From Balneolaceae bacterium (GTDB lineage Bacteria; Bacteroidota; Rhodothermia; Balneolales; Balneolaceae), in the NCBI GenBank assembly GCA_020832285.1, contig JAFIFB010000056.1:1-64000 (forward strand): a stretch of DNA of 64,000 nt, read 5' to 3'. Below, in pieces: positions 43,414-52,193 of this stretch. Every line of letters starts with the position of its first letter. Within the stretch, counting starts at the first letter, position 1. The position numbers and the translations under genes were made by a program. The notes beneath the pieces were generated by a model. It made no database searches and was not told the DNA's origin. It worked only from the letters and a program-made list of their open reading frames with translations.

Positions 43414-44796
43414 TTGATAATAAAGATTCAAAAAAAAACAATAACTGCGTTTATTTCACTTCTGTTTTTAATTTTCAGCGCTCCTGTTACTATTATTTTA
43501 TTCTTGCCTGGCCCGGCAATTGCCCAGTTGAACGTGAATGGTATGTATCAAAACTATAATGCCGTGCAGTCATCAGCAGATAATGAGTTTGTTGCTGCAC
43601 GAAACAGATTGAGAATGCAAATGAATCGTGCGCTTGATTCAGGCAGATTTCACACCGAACTGGACCTGATTCATCGTTATGGCAATGAAAGCTATCTTGA
43701 ATTGCAACTCAGAGAAGTCTATTTCGACTGGTTTTTTGATAATTATGACCTGAGGCTGGGCAAGCAAAAGATCATCTGGGGGCGTGCCGACGGCGGTTTC
43801 CTTACAGATATTCTTTCCCCGGTTGATTTAAGAGAATTCTTAACCCAGGAACCCGAAGATCTTCGTTTCGGAATTACTGCACTGAACCTTACACGCTATT
43901 TCGGAGCAAACTCACTTCAGTTTATACTGGCCCCGGTTTTTCAGCCCGATCTGATCCCCCCGTCTGATTCGCGCTGGTTTCCGATCGAACCATTTGCAGC
44001 ACCATTCCCGGTTAAATATCTTAAACACGACGAAATCCCTTCTGCCGCTGATGTTCAGTTGGCAATCCGTTACGGGCTTCGCTCACCCTCAAGGTTCGAT
44101 CTGGACCTGATGCTGCTCCACTGGTCACATCCATTACCTGCCTATGCACTAACTGTCAATTTTTTTAATTTTCCGAATCCCCCCGGTATTGAGCTTACAG
44201 AATCTTATCAGCGTTCATTGATGGCGGGATTCTCTGCATCAGCCGATCTTCATCCCCGTCTTACACTCAACGCTGAGGCACTTTTTGTGAAAGATAAACT
44301 TGTCACCTTTCTTCCGGTTTCTGTCTCTCTTCTTGAAAATGCACTTAATGATGCCGGTGCATTTATTCAGCTTCTTAGAGAATTCGAAATTCGTGACGAT
44401 GGTTACCTTAAAACACGCCCCTGGCTGAATGCAATGGCCGGAATTCAGACCGAATGGCTCGGAACAAGCATCAGTGTTCAGGGATATCTGGAAACCATCT
44501 TTAATTATGATGATAGTATTCTCTCTCAGAAGTATTTCCCATACCTCAGTTTTTTGGCAGTACGGTCATTTTTACGAGATCGTTTACAAATTCTCACTGT
44601 TAACAGATATCACATTTATGCCGAAGATTTCTGGTTCCAGCTTCAGGGAATATATGAACTGTCTGACGGGCTCGAACTTGCCCTGGGTACAAACCTGTTT
44701 GGCGGTGAACCGGTTTCTCCATTTTACGGACATTTTTCCTTCAATCGCTTCAAAGAAAACAGTTTTCTGTTTAGTCGGATTGCGTTTTATTTCTAA
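43414..44796 (+). CDS. Porin-like outer-membrane beta-barrel protein (DUF1302-like)
   Basis: A 460-residue protein with a long signal peptide (ITAFISLLFLIFSAPVTIILFLPGPAIA) and alternating strands ending RIAFYF. The motif YDLRLGKQKIIWGRADGGFLTDILSP resembles DUF1302 proteins, which are outer-membrane lipid/steroid-related barrels often beside RND pumps. Start is TTG, with no ATG near. The RND gene follows 74 nt later, supporting a shared export system. Confidence 0.7.
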   Translation: MIIKIQKKTITAFISLLFLIFSAPVTIILFLPGPAIAQLNVNGMYQNYNAVQSSADNEFVAARNRLRMQMNRALDSGRFHTELDLIHRYGNESYLELQLREVYFDWFFDNYDLRLGKQKIIWGRADGGFLTDILSPVDLREFLTQEPEDLRFGITALNLTRYFGANSLQFILAPVFQPDLIPPSDSRWFPIEPFAAPFPVKYLKHDEIPSAADVQLAIRYGLRSPSRFDLDLMLLHWSHPLPAYALTVNFFNFPNPPGIELTESYQRSLMAGFSASADLHPRLTLNAEALFVKDKLVTFLPVSVSLLENALNDAGAFIQLLREFEIRDDGYLKTRPWLNAMAGIQTEWLGTSISVQGYLETIFNYDDSILSQKYFPYLSFLAVRSFLRDRLQILTVNRYHIYAEDFWFQLQGIYELSDGLELALGTNLFGGEPVSPFYGHFSFNRFKENSFLFSRIAFYF

Positions 44797-44869
44797 AGTA
44801 AAATGGAATTGATTCATGATAAGATCGGTTTGTTGAGGCTCATACAATGATCATCAGATTAATCCTCTC

Positions 44870-47161
44870 GTGAACCGTTACGGAGAATTTATTTTAACCC
44901 ATCCCAGGCTGGTTATTTTCGGGCTTATTGTGATCGCTCTGCTGGCTGTGTATCCGGCAATGAATATCCGAACCGATTTTAACCTCGAAGGCTTCTATCC
45001 AAAAGAAGATCCCGTACTTGAAGATTATGAAATTCTGGAACAGGAGTTTGGCCGCGATGACAACACCATCCTGATCGGTTTTCAGAGTGATTCCCTCTTC
45101 ACAAAACAATACCTTGGTGATCTTCTTGAAATCACTGAAAGACTTAAAGAGATTGAGTACCTGGATAGTGTCTTTTCCCTGTGGAGCGCACAACGGATTT
45201 TATCTGAAAACAACCGCCTCGACTTTGAAACCTACCTGGATAAAAACAAGCTTTCCGATACCGATTATTCAGCCCTGAAAAGGGAAATGACTACCGATCC
45301 CTTCCTGAAAGGATTTCTGCTGAACGATACCGGTACAGCCACCGCCATAGTTCTGGTAATTGAAGATGCTAAAAACACTTATCCGAACCGAAACACCATC
45401 ATTAATTCTTTAAATGAGGTTCTCTCTGATTTTGAAGATCGCTACACTTTCCACACATCTGGAATTCCCTATTTCAGAAATCAGTATGTAAACATGCTGA
45501 ACCGGGAAATTGTGGGTTACATCGCTATCTCATCGGTGCTGATTATTCTACTGCTCTGGTTCCTCTACCGAACGTTCTGGGGTGTCCTCTTCCCGATGAT
45601 TATCGTATGGACCACCCTCCTCTTCACCGTAGCACTGATGCAGCTTACAGGCGGATATCTGGAAATAATGAGCAGTACGATCGCACCGATTTTACTCTGT
45701 GTGGGAGTGGCGGATGCCGTTCACATGATCTCTAAATATGACGACTCAAGAGAAGCAGGCCATAATAAACGCTGGTCTATCCTCGAAATGTTACGCACAC
45801 TCGGAAGTGCCACATTTCTGACCAGTACAACCACGGCCATCGGTTTCGCCTCCCTTCTCAGCAGTACTGTGGTTCCAATGCAAAAATTCGGCCTTTACAC
45901 AGCGGTTGGTGTGATGCTTGCCTACCTGATCACAATTATTTTTCTGCCCGCATCTCTCAGGCTATCCCGGAAAAAGCGTGTAATTGATGAAAAATCAGGT
46001 GCTTTTTACCCGTTCATTCACAATTGGCTCATTCGCCTGGCCGCGCTCAACCGGATGCATTATAAAAAAGTATTACTTGGCGGAATCGGGATCACCGGAT
46101 TTTTTTTACTGGGCTTACAAACACTTGATGTAAACGGCCGAATTTTCGATGACATCAGTGATGACACACAGATTATGCAGGACAGCCGGTTTTTCGCAGA
46201 TGAAATCGCACCGCAGTTTCCGCTCGAATTTATAATAGACTCCGGGGAGCCGGACGGGGGTATCACCGCTTCGATGATGGAAAGGGCTGCTCTGCTTGAA
46301 GAGAAACTACTGGAGTATCCCGAGATTGAGCGTGTTGTGGGACTGCACACGCTCATTAGAGAAGTTCACCGGGTGATGAGCGAAGAGGAACGTACCTTCT
46401 CCCGCCTTCCCGATTCCGATCAGGCGGTGGCTCAATACATTTTGCTGCTTGAAGTAAATCAATCTGACGAACTTTATCGACTTGTCGATTTCGATTATTC
46501 GAAGGTTCGCATTACTGCATTTACTGATGACGCCGGTTCGAAGCGGATCAATGAAATTCGAGATGAGATTGAAGCAGAATTAGCCACTCTGTTTCCCGGT
46601 GAAAAGGTCACCATCACAGGAACGACGATTTTGAGTGCAGATCTCACCGAAAAAATTGTCTATTCGCTGATCTGGAGTATTCTATTGGCTCTCACTGCGA
46701 TAACGATCATTATGGTGCTGCTATTCAAAAACATCCGGCTGATTATCATTGCACTTGTTCCCAACCTTTTGCCCCTGATTGTTGTGGGCGGGATCATGGG
46801 ATTTATGAATGTAGACATCAAACCCTCTACCGCCGTGATTTTTACTATAGCACTCGGAATTGCCGTAGATGACAGTATCCATTACCTTGCCCGATTCCGA
46901 ATTGAATATCTGCGGAGAAAGGCAGTATTCCCAGCACTTACAGCCACCACAATCCGAACGGGAAGGGCTATAATCATTACAAGTATGATCCTGATTGCTG
47001 GTTTTGGCACCCTGATTACGAGTGCATTCACATCGACCGCAATGATGGGTATTTTGGTCTGCTCAACTATTTTTGCAGCATTGATAGCCGACCTGTTTAT
47101 TCTTCCCTCTCTTTTTTACTGGCTGCGCCCGAAGTTCACGATTGGAGCCGGGTCTCAATAA
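44870..47161 (+). CDS. RND/MMPL-type exporter
   Basis: A 763-residue inner-membrane transporter with two halves, each a helix, a periplasmic domain and a five-helix bundle: first helices at FGLIVIALLAVYPAMN, repeat after the middle (LLGGIGITGFFLLGLQTL). Conserved membrane Asp residues appear as GVADAVHM and ALGIAVDDSIHYLARFR. Belongs to the hopanoid/lipid exporter-like MMPL group. Start GTG. The 3' end overlaps convergent tmk by 26 bp. The preceding barrel is likely its outer-membrane partner. Confidence 0.85.
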   Translation: MNRYGEFILTHPRLVIFGLIVIALLAVYPAMNIRTDFNLEGFYPKEDPVLEDYEILEQEFGRDDNTILIGFQSDSLFTKQYLGDLLEITERLKEIEYLDSVFSLWSAQRILSENNRLDFETYLDKNKLSDTDYSALKREMTTDPFLKGFLLNDTGTATAIVLVIEDAKNTYPNRNTIINSLNEVLSDFEDRYTFHTSGIPYFRNQYVNMLNREIVGYIAISSVLIILLLWFLYRTFWGVLFPMIIVWTTLLFTVALMQLTGGYLEIMSSTIAPILLCVGVADAVHMISKYDDSREAGHNKRWSILEMLRTLGSATFLTSTTTAIGFASLLSSTVVPMQKFGLYTAVGVMLAYLITIIFLPASLRLSRKKRVIDEKSGAFYPFIHNWLIRLAALNRMHYKKVLLGGIGITGFFLLGLQTLDVNGRIFDDISDDTQIMQDSRFFADEIAPQFPLEFIIDSGEPDGGITASMMERAALLEEKLLEYPEIERVVGLHTLIREVHRVMSEEERTFSRLPDSDQAVAQYILLLEVNQSDELYRLVDFDYSKVRITAFTDDAGSKRINEIRDEIEAELATLFPGEKVTITGTTILSADLTEKIVYSLIWSILLALTAITIIMVLLFKNIRLIIIALVPNLLPLIVVGGIMGFMNVDIKPSTAVIFTIALGIAVDDSIHYLARFRIEYLRRKAVFPALTATTIRTGRAIIITSMILIAGFGTLITSAFTSTAMMGILVCSTIFAALIADLFILPSLFYWLRPKFTIGAGSQ

Positions 47162-47744
47162 TCTGTCTGATCTGCTTGTGAATTTCATCAACAGGTATTG
47201 CAGCATCCAGCGTATGAAACCGGGTTTCATTTTGTGCAAGTATATCGTATCCATCAGCAACTTTTTTGAAGAAAGCTGATCCGGCATTTTCTATCCGGTC
47301 TTTATCAACAGCTGAAATTCGATTTTCAGCTTCTTCGGGAGAAATTTTGAGGTAAAAAGTGAGATCTGGTTTTACCTGATGGGTGGCAAGCCGGTTCAGG
47401 TTCTGAATACTTTTAAGGTCGGCAGAGCCGCGGCCATATCCCTGGTAAGCCGTTGTAGAATCAAAAAACCGGTCCAAAATTACAATTCGGTTGAGTTTGA
47501 GCAGTGGAATCACTTTTTCCCGAATCAGTTGCGAACGGGCTGCGGAAAAAAGAAGCAATTCGGTGACAGGATCCATTTCATCGGTTTCGTGCAGCAATAA
47601 TGCCCGTATACGTTCTGAAATGTCGGTGCCACCGGGTTCCCGGAAAACCGAATACTCAACTCCTTTTTTTTCAAACCACTTTTTCAGAAGTTCTATTTGT
47701 GTGGATTTTCCGCAACCGTCAATCCCTTCAAATGAAATCAGCAC
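47136..47744 (-). CDS. tmk: Thymidylate kinase
   Basis: Phosphorylates dTMP to dTDP; 202 residues. P-loop FEGIDGCGKSTQ at the N-terminus, the FREPGGT motif, DRFFDSTTAYQGYGRG with the substrate Arg, and the LID region. Start GTG. The 3' end converges with the RND exporter. Confidence 0.94.
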   Translation of the reverse strand: MLISFEGIDGCGKSTQIELLKKWFEKKGVEYSVFREPGGTDISERIRALLLHETDEMDPVTELLLFSAARSQLIREKVIPLLKLNRIVILDRFFDSTTAYQGYGRGSADLKSIQNLNRLATHQVKPDLTFYLKISPEEAENRISAVDKDRIENAGSAFFKKVADGYDILAQNETRFHTLDAAIPVDEIHKQIRQIIETRLQS

Positions 47745-47755
47745 GCTTTTCTTTG

Positions 47756-48403
47756 TTATTTAAAATCATCCATTTCACTAATCGGCTCTTTTGGCATCAC
47801 AAAAGCCATCGCAATATAAACAAGAATAAACGTACTTGAACTCAAAAATACGGCAGCCACAAATATCAGCCGCATGATCGTTGAATTGATGCCAAGATGT
47901 TTAGCAAGCCCTCCGCATACACCAGCAAGCTTCTTATCGGTGCGGGATTTCATTAGTTTTTGGCCGGAGCTCACACTGAAATTATCGTACGATTTTTTAG
48001 AAGATTTTGAGCTGCCTTTATTGTTTAAATCGCGATAGAGAAATTCATCAAGCTTATCATAGGTTTCTTTAACCCGTTCCTGCTCAATTTTTTCCTCGAT
48101 CTTTTCTTTTTTGGTGCGCCTGAACATACTGAGAATAATCAGTGCGAGAACAGCACCGCCAATGTAGGGAGCTCCTGTAATGAGTGTTTCTGCAAAGGGA
48201 ATAGATCCAATTCCCAAAACTTCGGATCCAACAACATGCCCTACAAATCCAGCCGAAATAAATACAAGAACCAGTCCCATCACCGTAGAAAAATTCCAAA
48301 TGCTTTCAGCAGGTTTTTTCTCTTTTTCGTCGAGAAATTCATTAAGCGTGGTGTGAAGTTCCTGATCGGAGATATTGAGTGTTTTTTCCATTTCGGCAGC
48401 CAT
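47756..48403 (-). CDS. PspC-domain membrane protein
   Basis: A 215-residue protein. The C-terminal ~65 residues are a PspC domain (DKKLAGVCGGLAKHLGI, then a membrane helix FVAAVFLSSSTFILVYIAMAFVM). Before it are two further hydrophobic helices (STVMGLVLVFISAGFVGHVVG, GAPYIGGAVLALIILSMF) and a charged coiled-coil. Phage-shock-type stress sensing is suspected. 12 nt upstream of tmk on the same strand. Confidence 0.8.
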   Translation of the reverse strand: MAAEMEKTLNISDQELHTTLNEFLDEKEKKPAESIWNFSTVMGLVLVFISAGFVGHVVGSEVLGIGSIPFAETLITGAPYIGGAVLALIILSMFRRTKKEKIEEKIEQERVKETYDKLDEFLYRDLNNKGSSKSSKKSYDNFSVSSGQKLMKSRTDKKLAGVCGGLAKHLGINSTIMRLIFVAAVFLSSSTFILVYIAMAFVMPKEPISEMDDFK

Positions 48404-48469
48404 AATTCACAAATTTATAAACTCGATTTTCTCTTCAGTACGTAAGTAGTAACCCTGTGTTTCGCATTT

Positions 48470-49042
48470 TCAGCTGATCTTTTCATATTCTGTAAAAAGA
48501 ACATCAAGATCCACATCAAACGGTTCTACCGGCAGCTGATCATTGTGTAGCTGACAGTTAAAGAGAACTCCGGTTTTCAATGCATTACTTTGTACGAGAA
48601 AACGGTCGTAATAACCTTTACCGTAGCCGAGCCGATTCCTCTGCCTGTCTCCTGCCACCATAGGTACAACGATCAAAGAAAACTTTTCGGGTGATACTTC
48701 TTTGCCGGATTCCGGTTCAGGCACACCCCACTCATTTTCTTTCAATTGATCGAAAGATGTGATCTGAAAATGCTTCAGGGTTCCACTTCCGCTCATCTTT
48801 GGTACGGCTACTTTTTTATTTAGCCTGATGCACTCTCTTATGAAATCGTGAGTTGATACTTCGTGGTTCTTTGATATGGAAACATAGCAATGAATCCACT
48901 CCGCTTTCGTGAATGCCCCCAGCCGTTTCAGCTTGTCAAAAATTACTCTGCTTTGTTCCTGAACATACGTTTCAGATAGATTTTTCCGAATTGCAAGAAA
49001 CTGTTTTCTGAGGCGGCTCTTTTCTTCGGAAACAAAACTCAT
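48470..49042 (-). CDS. 5-Formyltetrahydrofolate cyclo-ligase
   Basis: ATP-dependent conversion of 5-formyl-THF to 5,10-methenyl-THF; 190 residues. N-terminal basic helix SRLRKQFLAIRKNL, middle PKMSGSGTLKHFQI, and the diagnostic RNRLGYGKGYYDRFL near residue 135-150. It overlaps bshC by one base (TAATG). Confidence 0.9.
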   Translation of the reverse strand: MSFVSEEKSRLRKQFLAIRKNLSETYVQEQSRVIFDKLKRLGAFTKAEWIHCYVSISKNHEVSTHDFIRECIRLNKKVAVPKMSGSGTLKHFQITSFDQLKENEWGVPEPESGKEVSPEKFSLIVVPMVAGDRQRNRLGYGKGYYDRFLVQSNALKTGVLFNCQLHNDQLPVEPFDVDLDVLFTEYEKIS

Positions 49043-50661
49043 TACAGGCGGATCAGTTTATGAGAATCGGGCATTTCATTATCAAAAGCGTCCAGAAATC
49101 GGTCCCAGATATCAGGGCCGTATTTATTCATGAAATAAATAAATGCTACTTCACGCTCCTGGAGATTTCCGTTCGGAAATAAATTGTTCTGAATTTTTCT
49201 GATTCGTTTAAGTTGTGTCTTTTCCTGTTCTTTGAGTGATCGGTAGGTTTTTCCTTTCAGTTTATCCAGTTCAGTAAAAAAGATCGATTTGGCACGTTCC
49301 GAACTTCCTTTAAGCGTGGGGTCAATCTCTTCTATTTCCTGAACCGGCTGTTCTGAAATTTCTTCGGCTGAATCTTTCCATCTTTTAAATATTTCTTCAA
49401 TATCGGGTGAATCAGTCTGGGTGATATACGCTGATTCCAGATCCTCAATCCGCTGATTATATTGCTGCAATGAAAACGGAAGCTTATCAAAAATTCGGTC
49501 GATGGAAGATTCCATAACCGTAGAACTGAATCGCGGGAGAATGAGAGGCATTTTTAGTCCGAATTCCCGGTAAAAGGATTTCATCTGCGCGTAATATGCA
49601 GTCTCACCCGGTCCTGCTACATAGGCGATGGCAGGCAGCAGATGATTTTGTACTACCGGCCTTAAAAAAACATTCGGAGAAAAATTTTCACTGTTTTGAT
49701 CAATATCATCAATCAATTCCTGCTGAGTCCAGCTATTTCCATTACCGTCGGCTGTCCATGTTCCATTTTCTGCACTGATTTTGATGCGATTGTTCTCATC
49801 ATCAATCCAAAAAAGATTGGAATGCTGCACATTCACCTGGCTGTGATATCCGGCTTTTTCAAGCTTATCAGAAGTGTTTTTCAGTAAACTATATTTTTTA
49901 TTCGATTCATATACACTTTGCTGCATCGGTTTTTTAATCATCTCTTTGGCGTGAGATGAATTGGTTCCGGCAAGCACCAGGCCATGTTTCCCGAAAAGAT
50001 GCAAAATCAACCGCCCGAAAGCCTGTCCAACAGTGGCTCCTTCGTGATAAAAAGAATCCAGGTCACTCCAGAGTTGATCAGTAAAATCGGTATCAAACTG
50101 TGCCTCCTTTACTAAACGCCGAAACGATTTAAACGTATCATTAAAATAAATTTCACCTACACGGGGAACTCGGTCTGATTCTGTTTGCAGATAAAATTTA
50201 CGGAGATCTTCTTCACCGGGAATACCTAAACCTGCAATCTCATCATAATCATGATCCTCATCAGCCATCCAAAAAACGGGTATAAAAGGTCGGTTATACT
50301 TTTTCTCCCAACGGCGGGCAAAGGATATGGCGGTCAGTATTTTATATATGGTAAAAAGCGGCCCGCCATAAAGAATAAGCTGCTGGCCGGTTACAACTGC
50401 AAACGTTTCTTCATCATAAAATTTTTCGATGGTTTGAATGATCTGAGGACCTGCATCAAAAAGACTGTTATACTCGATTAAATAATTTACAATGTTTTTC
50501 CGGTCACCCACACAGGAGAAATCATTGATTCTGGATTCAATTTCTTCATCAGAGAAGGGATTTGTCTCAAAGTATGCCGAGAGTTTGTTATAATCTGTTA
50601 TGTAGTCCCGAAAAAGTTTAGTAAAAGGCAGGTCAGAAAATGGAATAGATTTCAGATTCAC
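49042..50661 (-). CDS. bshC: Bacillithiol biosynthesis cysteine-adding enzyme BshC
   Basis: Last step of bacillithiol synthesis, ligating Cys to GlcN-malate; 539 residues, normal. GTG start. The region VTGQQLILYGGPLFTIYKILTAI is the family P-loop-like motif, and ADEDHDYDE follows, with a long coiled-coil C-terminal half. Presence implies bacillithiol as the low-molecular-weight thiol, unusual relative to glutathione users. bshA/bshB are not in the window. Confidence 0.93.
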   Translation of the reverse strand: MNLKSIPFSDLPFTKLFRDYITDYNKLSAYFETNPFSDEEIESRINDFSCVGDRKNIVNYLIEYNSLFDAGPQIIQTIEKFYDEETFAVVTGQQLILYGGPLFTIYKILTAISFARRWEKKYNRPFIPVFWMADEDHDYDEIAGLGIPGEEDLRKFYLQTESDRVPRVGEIYFNDTFKSFRRLVKEAQFDTDFTDQLWSDLDSFYHEGATVGQAFGRLILHLFGKHGLVLAGTNSSHAKEMIKKPMQQSVYESNKKYSLLKNTSDKLEKAGYHSQVNVQHSNLFWIDDENNRIKISAENGTWTADGNGNSWTQQELIDDIDQNSENFSPNVFLRPVVQNHLLPAIAYVAGPGETAYYAQMKSFYREFGLKMPLILPRFSSTVMESSIDRIFDKLPFSLQQYNQRIEDLESAYITQTDSPDIEEIFKRWKDSAEEISEQPVQEIEEIDPTLKGSSERAKSIFFTELDKLKGKTYRSLKEQEKTQLKRIRKIQNNLFPNGNLQEREVAFIYFMNKYGPDIWDRFLDAFDNEMPDSHKLIRL

Positions 50662-50662
50662 G

Positions 50663-51232
50663 TTATCCTTTTAATTTTTTTATTTCGTCCCTCAGCTTGG
50701 CAGCCTTCTCATAATTCTCCGTTTCGATAGCTGTCTGAAGTTTCATCTCAAGCTCTTCAAGTTGAGTCAATTCTATCTCCCCTTCTTTCGGCTTGTCGGC
50801 AGCTTCCGATTTGCTCACTGTATCTTCGGTAACGATACCTGCTTCATCAAGTACTTTTTGGTTTACAAATATTGGGGCACCGAAACGAATTGCAAGTGCA
50901 ATTGCATCACTGGGACGTGCATCCAGCTCCACTTGTTTATCATTTTTTTTATAGTGGATCTGAGCAAAAAATGTACCTTCATTCAAATCATTTATTACAA
51001 CCTGATTCACATTAGAATCGAAACTCAGAACCATGTTTTTCAACAGATCATGAGTCATTGGGCGTGGAGGTTTTATACTTTCCAACTCAAGCGCAATTGC
51101 CTGGGCTTCAAATGTTCCGATAATAATCGGAAGGCGCCTGTTTCCATCTGTTTCAGAAAGAATCAGTGCGTACGCCCCCCCACTGCTTGGGCTTGTTGAG
51201 AGACCCAGTATATCCATTTTTATATTCTGCAA
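50663..51232 (-). CDS. DUF151 bifunctional-nuclease-family protein with UVR-like tail
   Basis: A 189-residue protein. The N-terminal DUF151 domain contains LPIIIGTFEAQAIALELE, RPMTHDLL and DARPSDAIALAIRFGAPIFV; the C-terminal part LEELEMKLQTAIETENYEKAAKLRDEIKKL is a UVR-type helical hairpin. Start TTG gives the MQNIKMDILGLS opening seen in relatives; an alternative is ATG five codons later. Nuclease activity is only proposed for some homologues. Two nt before bshC. Confidence 0.85.
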   Translation of the reverse strand: MQNIKMDILGLSTSPSSGGAYALILSETDGNRRLPIIIGTFEAQAIALELESIKPPRPMTHDLLKNMVLSFDSNVNQVVINDLNEGTFFAQIHYKKNDKQVELDARPSDAIALAIRFGAPIFVNQKVLDEAGIVTEDTVSKSEAADKPKEGEIELTQLEELEMKLQTAIETENYEKAAKLRDEIKKLKG

Positions 51233-51383
51233 CGGTATCTCCTTTGGTTAAAACTTCTTTTTAGCCTTAAATTTAACACTTTTTCTGTTGCACTTAAACA
51301 AACGATGAACATAAAGAGTTTATTGATCATCTTAAATCCCAAAAAAAGAAAAAACCTTGATTTCATTCCCATCCGATAAAACC

Positions 51384-51788
51384 ATGTGGAAAATAGCATC
51401 AGCCGGGTTTGGTTTGATATGCGGCGTTGCCATTATTGCCTTGATGAACCAGTTGAACTATCTTTTTTATCCCGTTCCCGAGGGGCGTCCAGAGGATCTT
51501 GCAATGACTTATTTTGCCAATCCTTTATTGCTTGCGGGGAAACTTATTTCTATTGCTGCGGGTTGTTTCTTTGCCGGGGCCATTTCACGCTTGCTTCATC
51601 CGGGTATTGAAATGGTTTACGCTATCACAATAGCAATTGTATTGATGATACTTGGGTTTGCAGATCTTTTTACAGCAGAATATCCAGTGTGGTATTGGGT
51701 TGTATCATTGTTAGTTTATGTTCCCGCTTCGATAGCGGGGTTTTTATTCATTGAACGAATTCATTATCAACAAACGGAGAAAACATGA
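51384..51788 (+). CDS. Small four-helix membrane protein
   Basis: A 134-residue protein with about four hydrophobic helices (IASAGFGLICGVAIIALM, LLAGKLISIAAGCFFAGAI, VYAITIAIVLMILGFADLF, VVSLLVYVPASIAGFLFI). ATG 51384 preferred over TTG 51357, since it gives a normal membrane-protein N-terminus. ATGA overlap with the YciH homologue. No known function recognised. Confidence 0.55.
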   Translation: MWKIASAGFGLICGVAIIALMNQLNYLFYPVPEGRPEDLAMTYFANPLLLAGKLISIAAGCFFAGAISRLLHPGIEMVYAITIAIVLMILGFADLFTAEYPVWYWVVSLLVYVPASIAGFLFIERIHYQQTEKT

Positions 51789-52012
51789 TAGTAAAAATCA
51801 GAGAACAGAGAAATCCGAAAACCGGAAATCCGGTTACAGTTATTTCAGATATCAAACACAATCCCCAGGTAATCGAAAATCTCGCGAAAAAACTTAAAAG
51901 CGCTTGCGGTGCAGGTGGTTTTGTAGATGGAAAAACAATAACTGTTCAGGGCTCTCACACCGATAGAATCAAACCCATACTTAAGAAAGAGGGCTTTCAG
52001 ATTGAGGGATAA
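51785..52012 (+). CDS. Bacterial SUI1/eIF1-like protein (YciH family)
   Basis: A 75-residue basic protein of the SUI1 fold; the conserved core is KKLKSACGAGGFVDGKTITVQGSHTDRI. YciH homologues inhibit non-canonical initiation at the 30S P-site. This one lacks the extended N-terminal part of E. coli YciH. It overlaps the membrane-protein gene by 4 bp. The following 52013-52193 gap is AT-rich with no feature that I can define. Confidence 0.8.
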   Translation: MIVKIREQRNPKTGNPVTVISDIKHNPQVIENLAKKLKSACGAGGFVDGKTITVQGSHTDRIKPILKKEGFQIEG

Positions 52013-52193
52013 CAATCCAAAATATTTTCAAAGAACTGCTCAACATTTTATGTTTTTATTCGTAATGATTTGATAGAGTTTATTCCGAATATTCAGAGTT
52101 TTCAGTCAAGGGGTACTTGTGTGAAATGAATATTCTTCAATATGATATTTTAGTTTTTGTTACGGCACATTTATTTTCAGGGAGTCTAAACAG

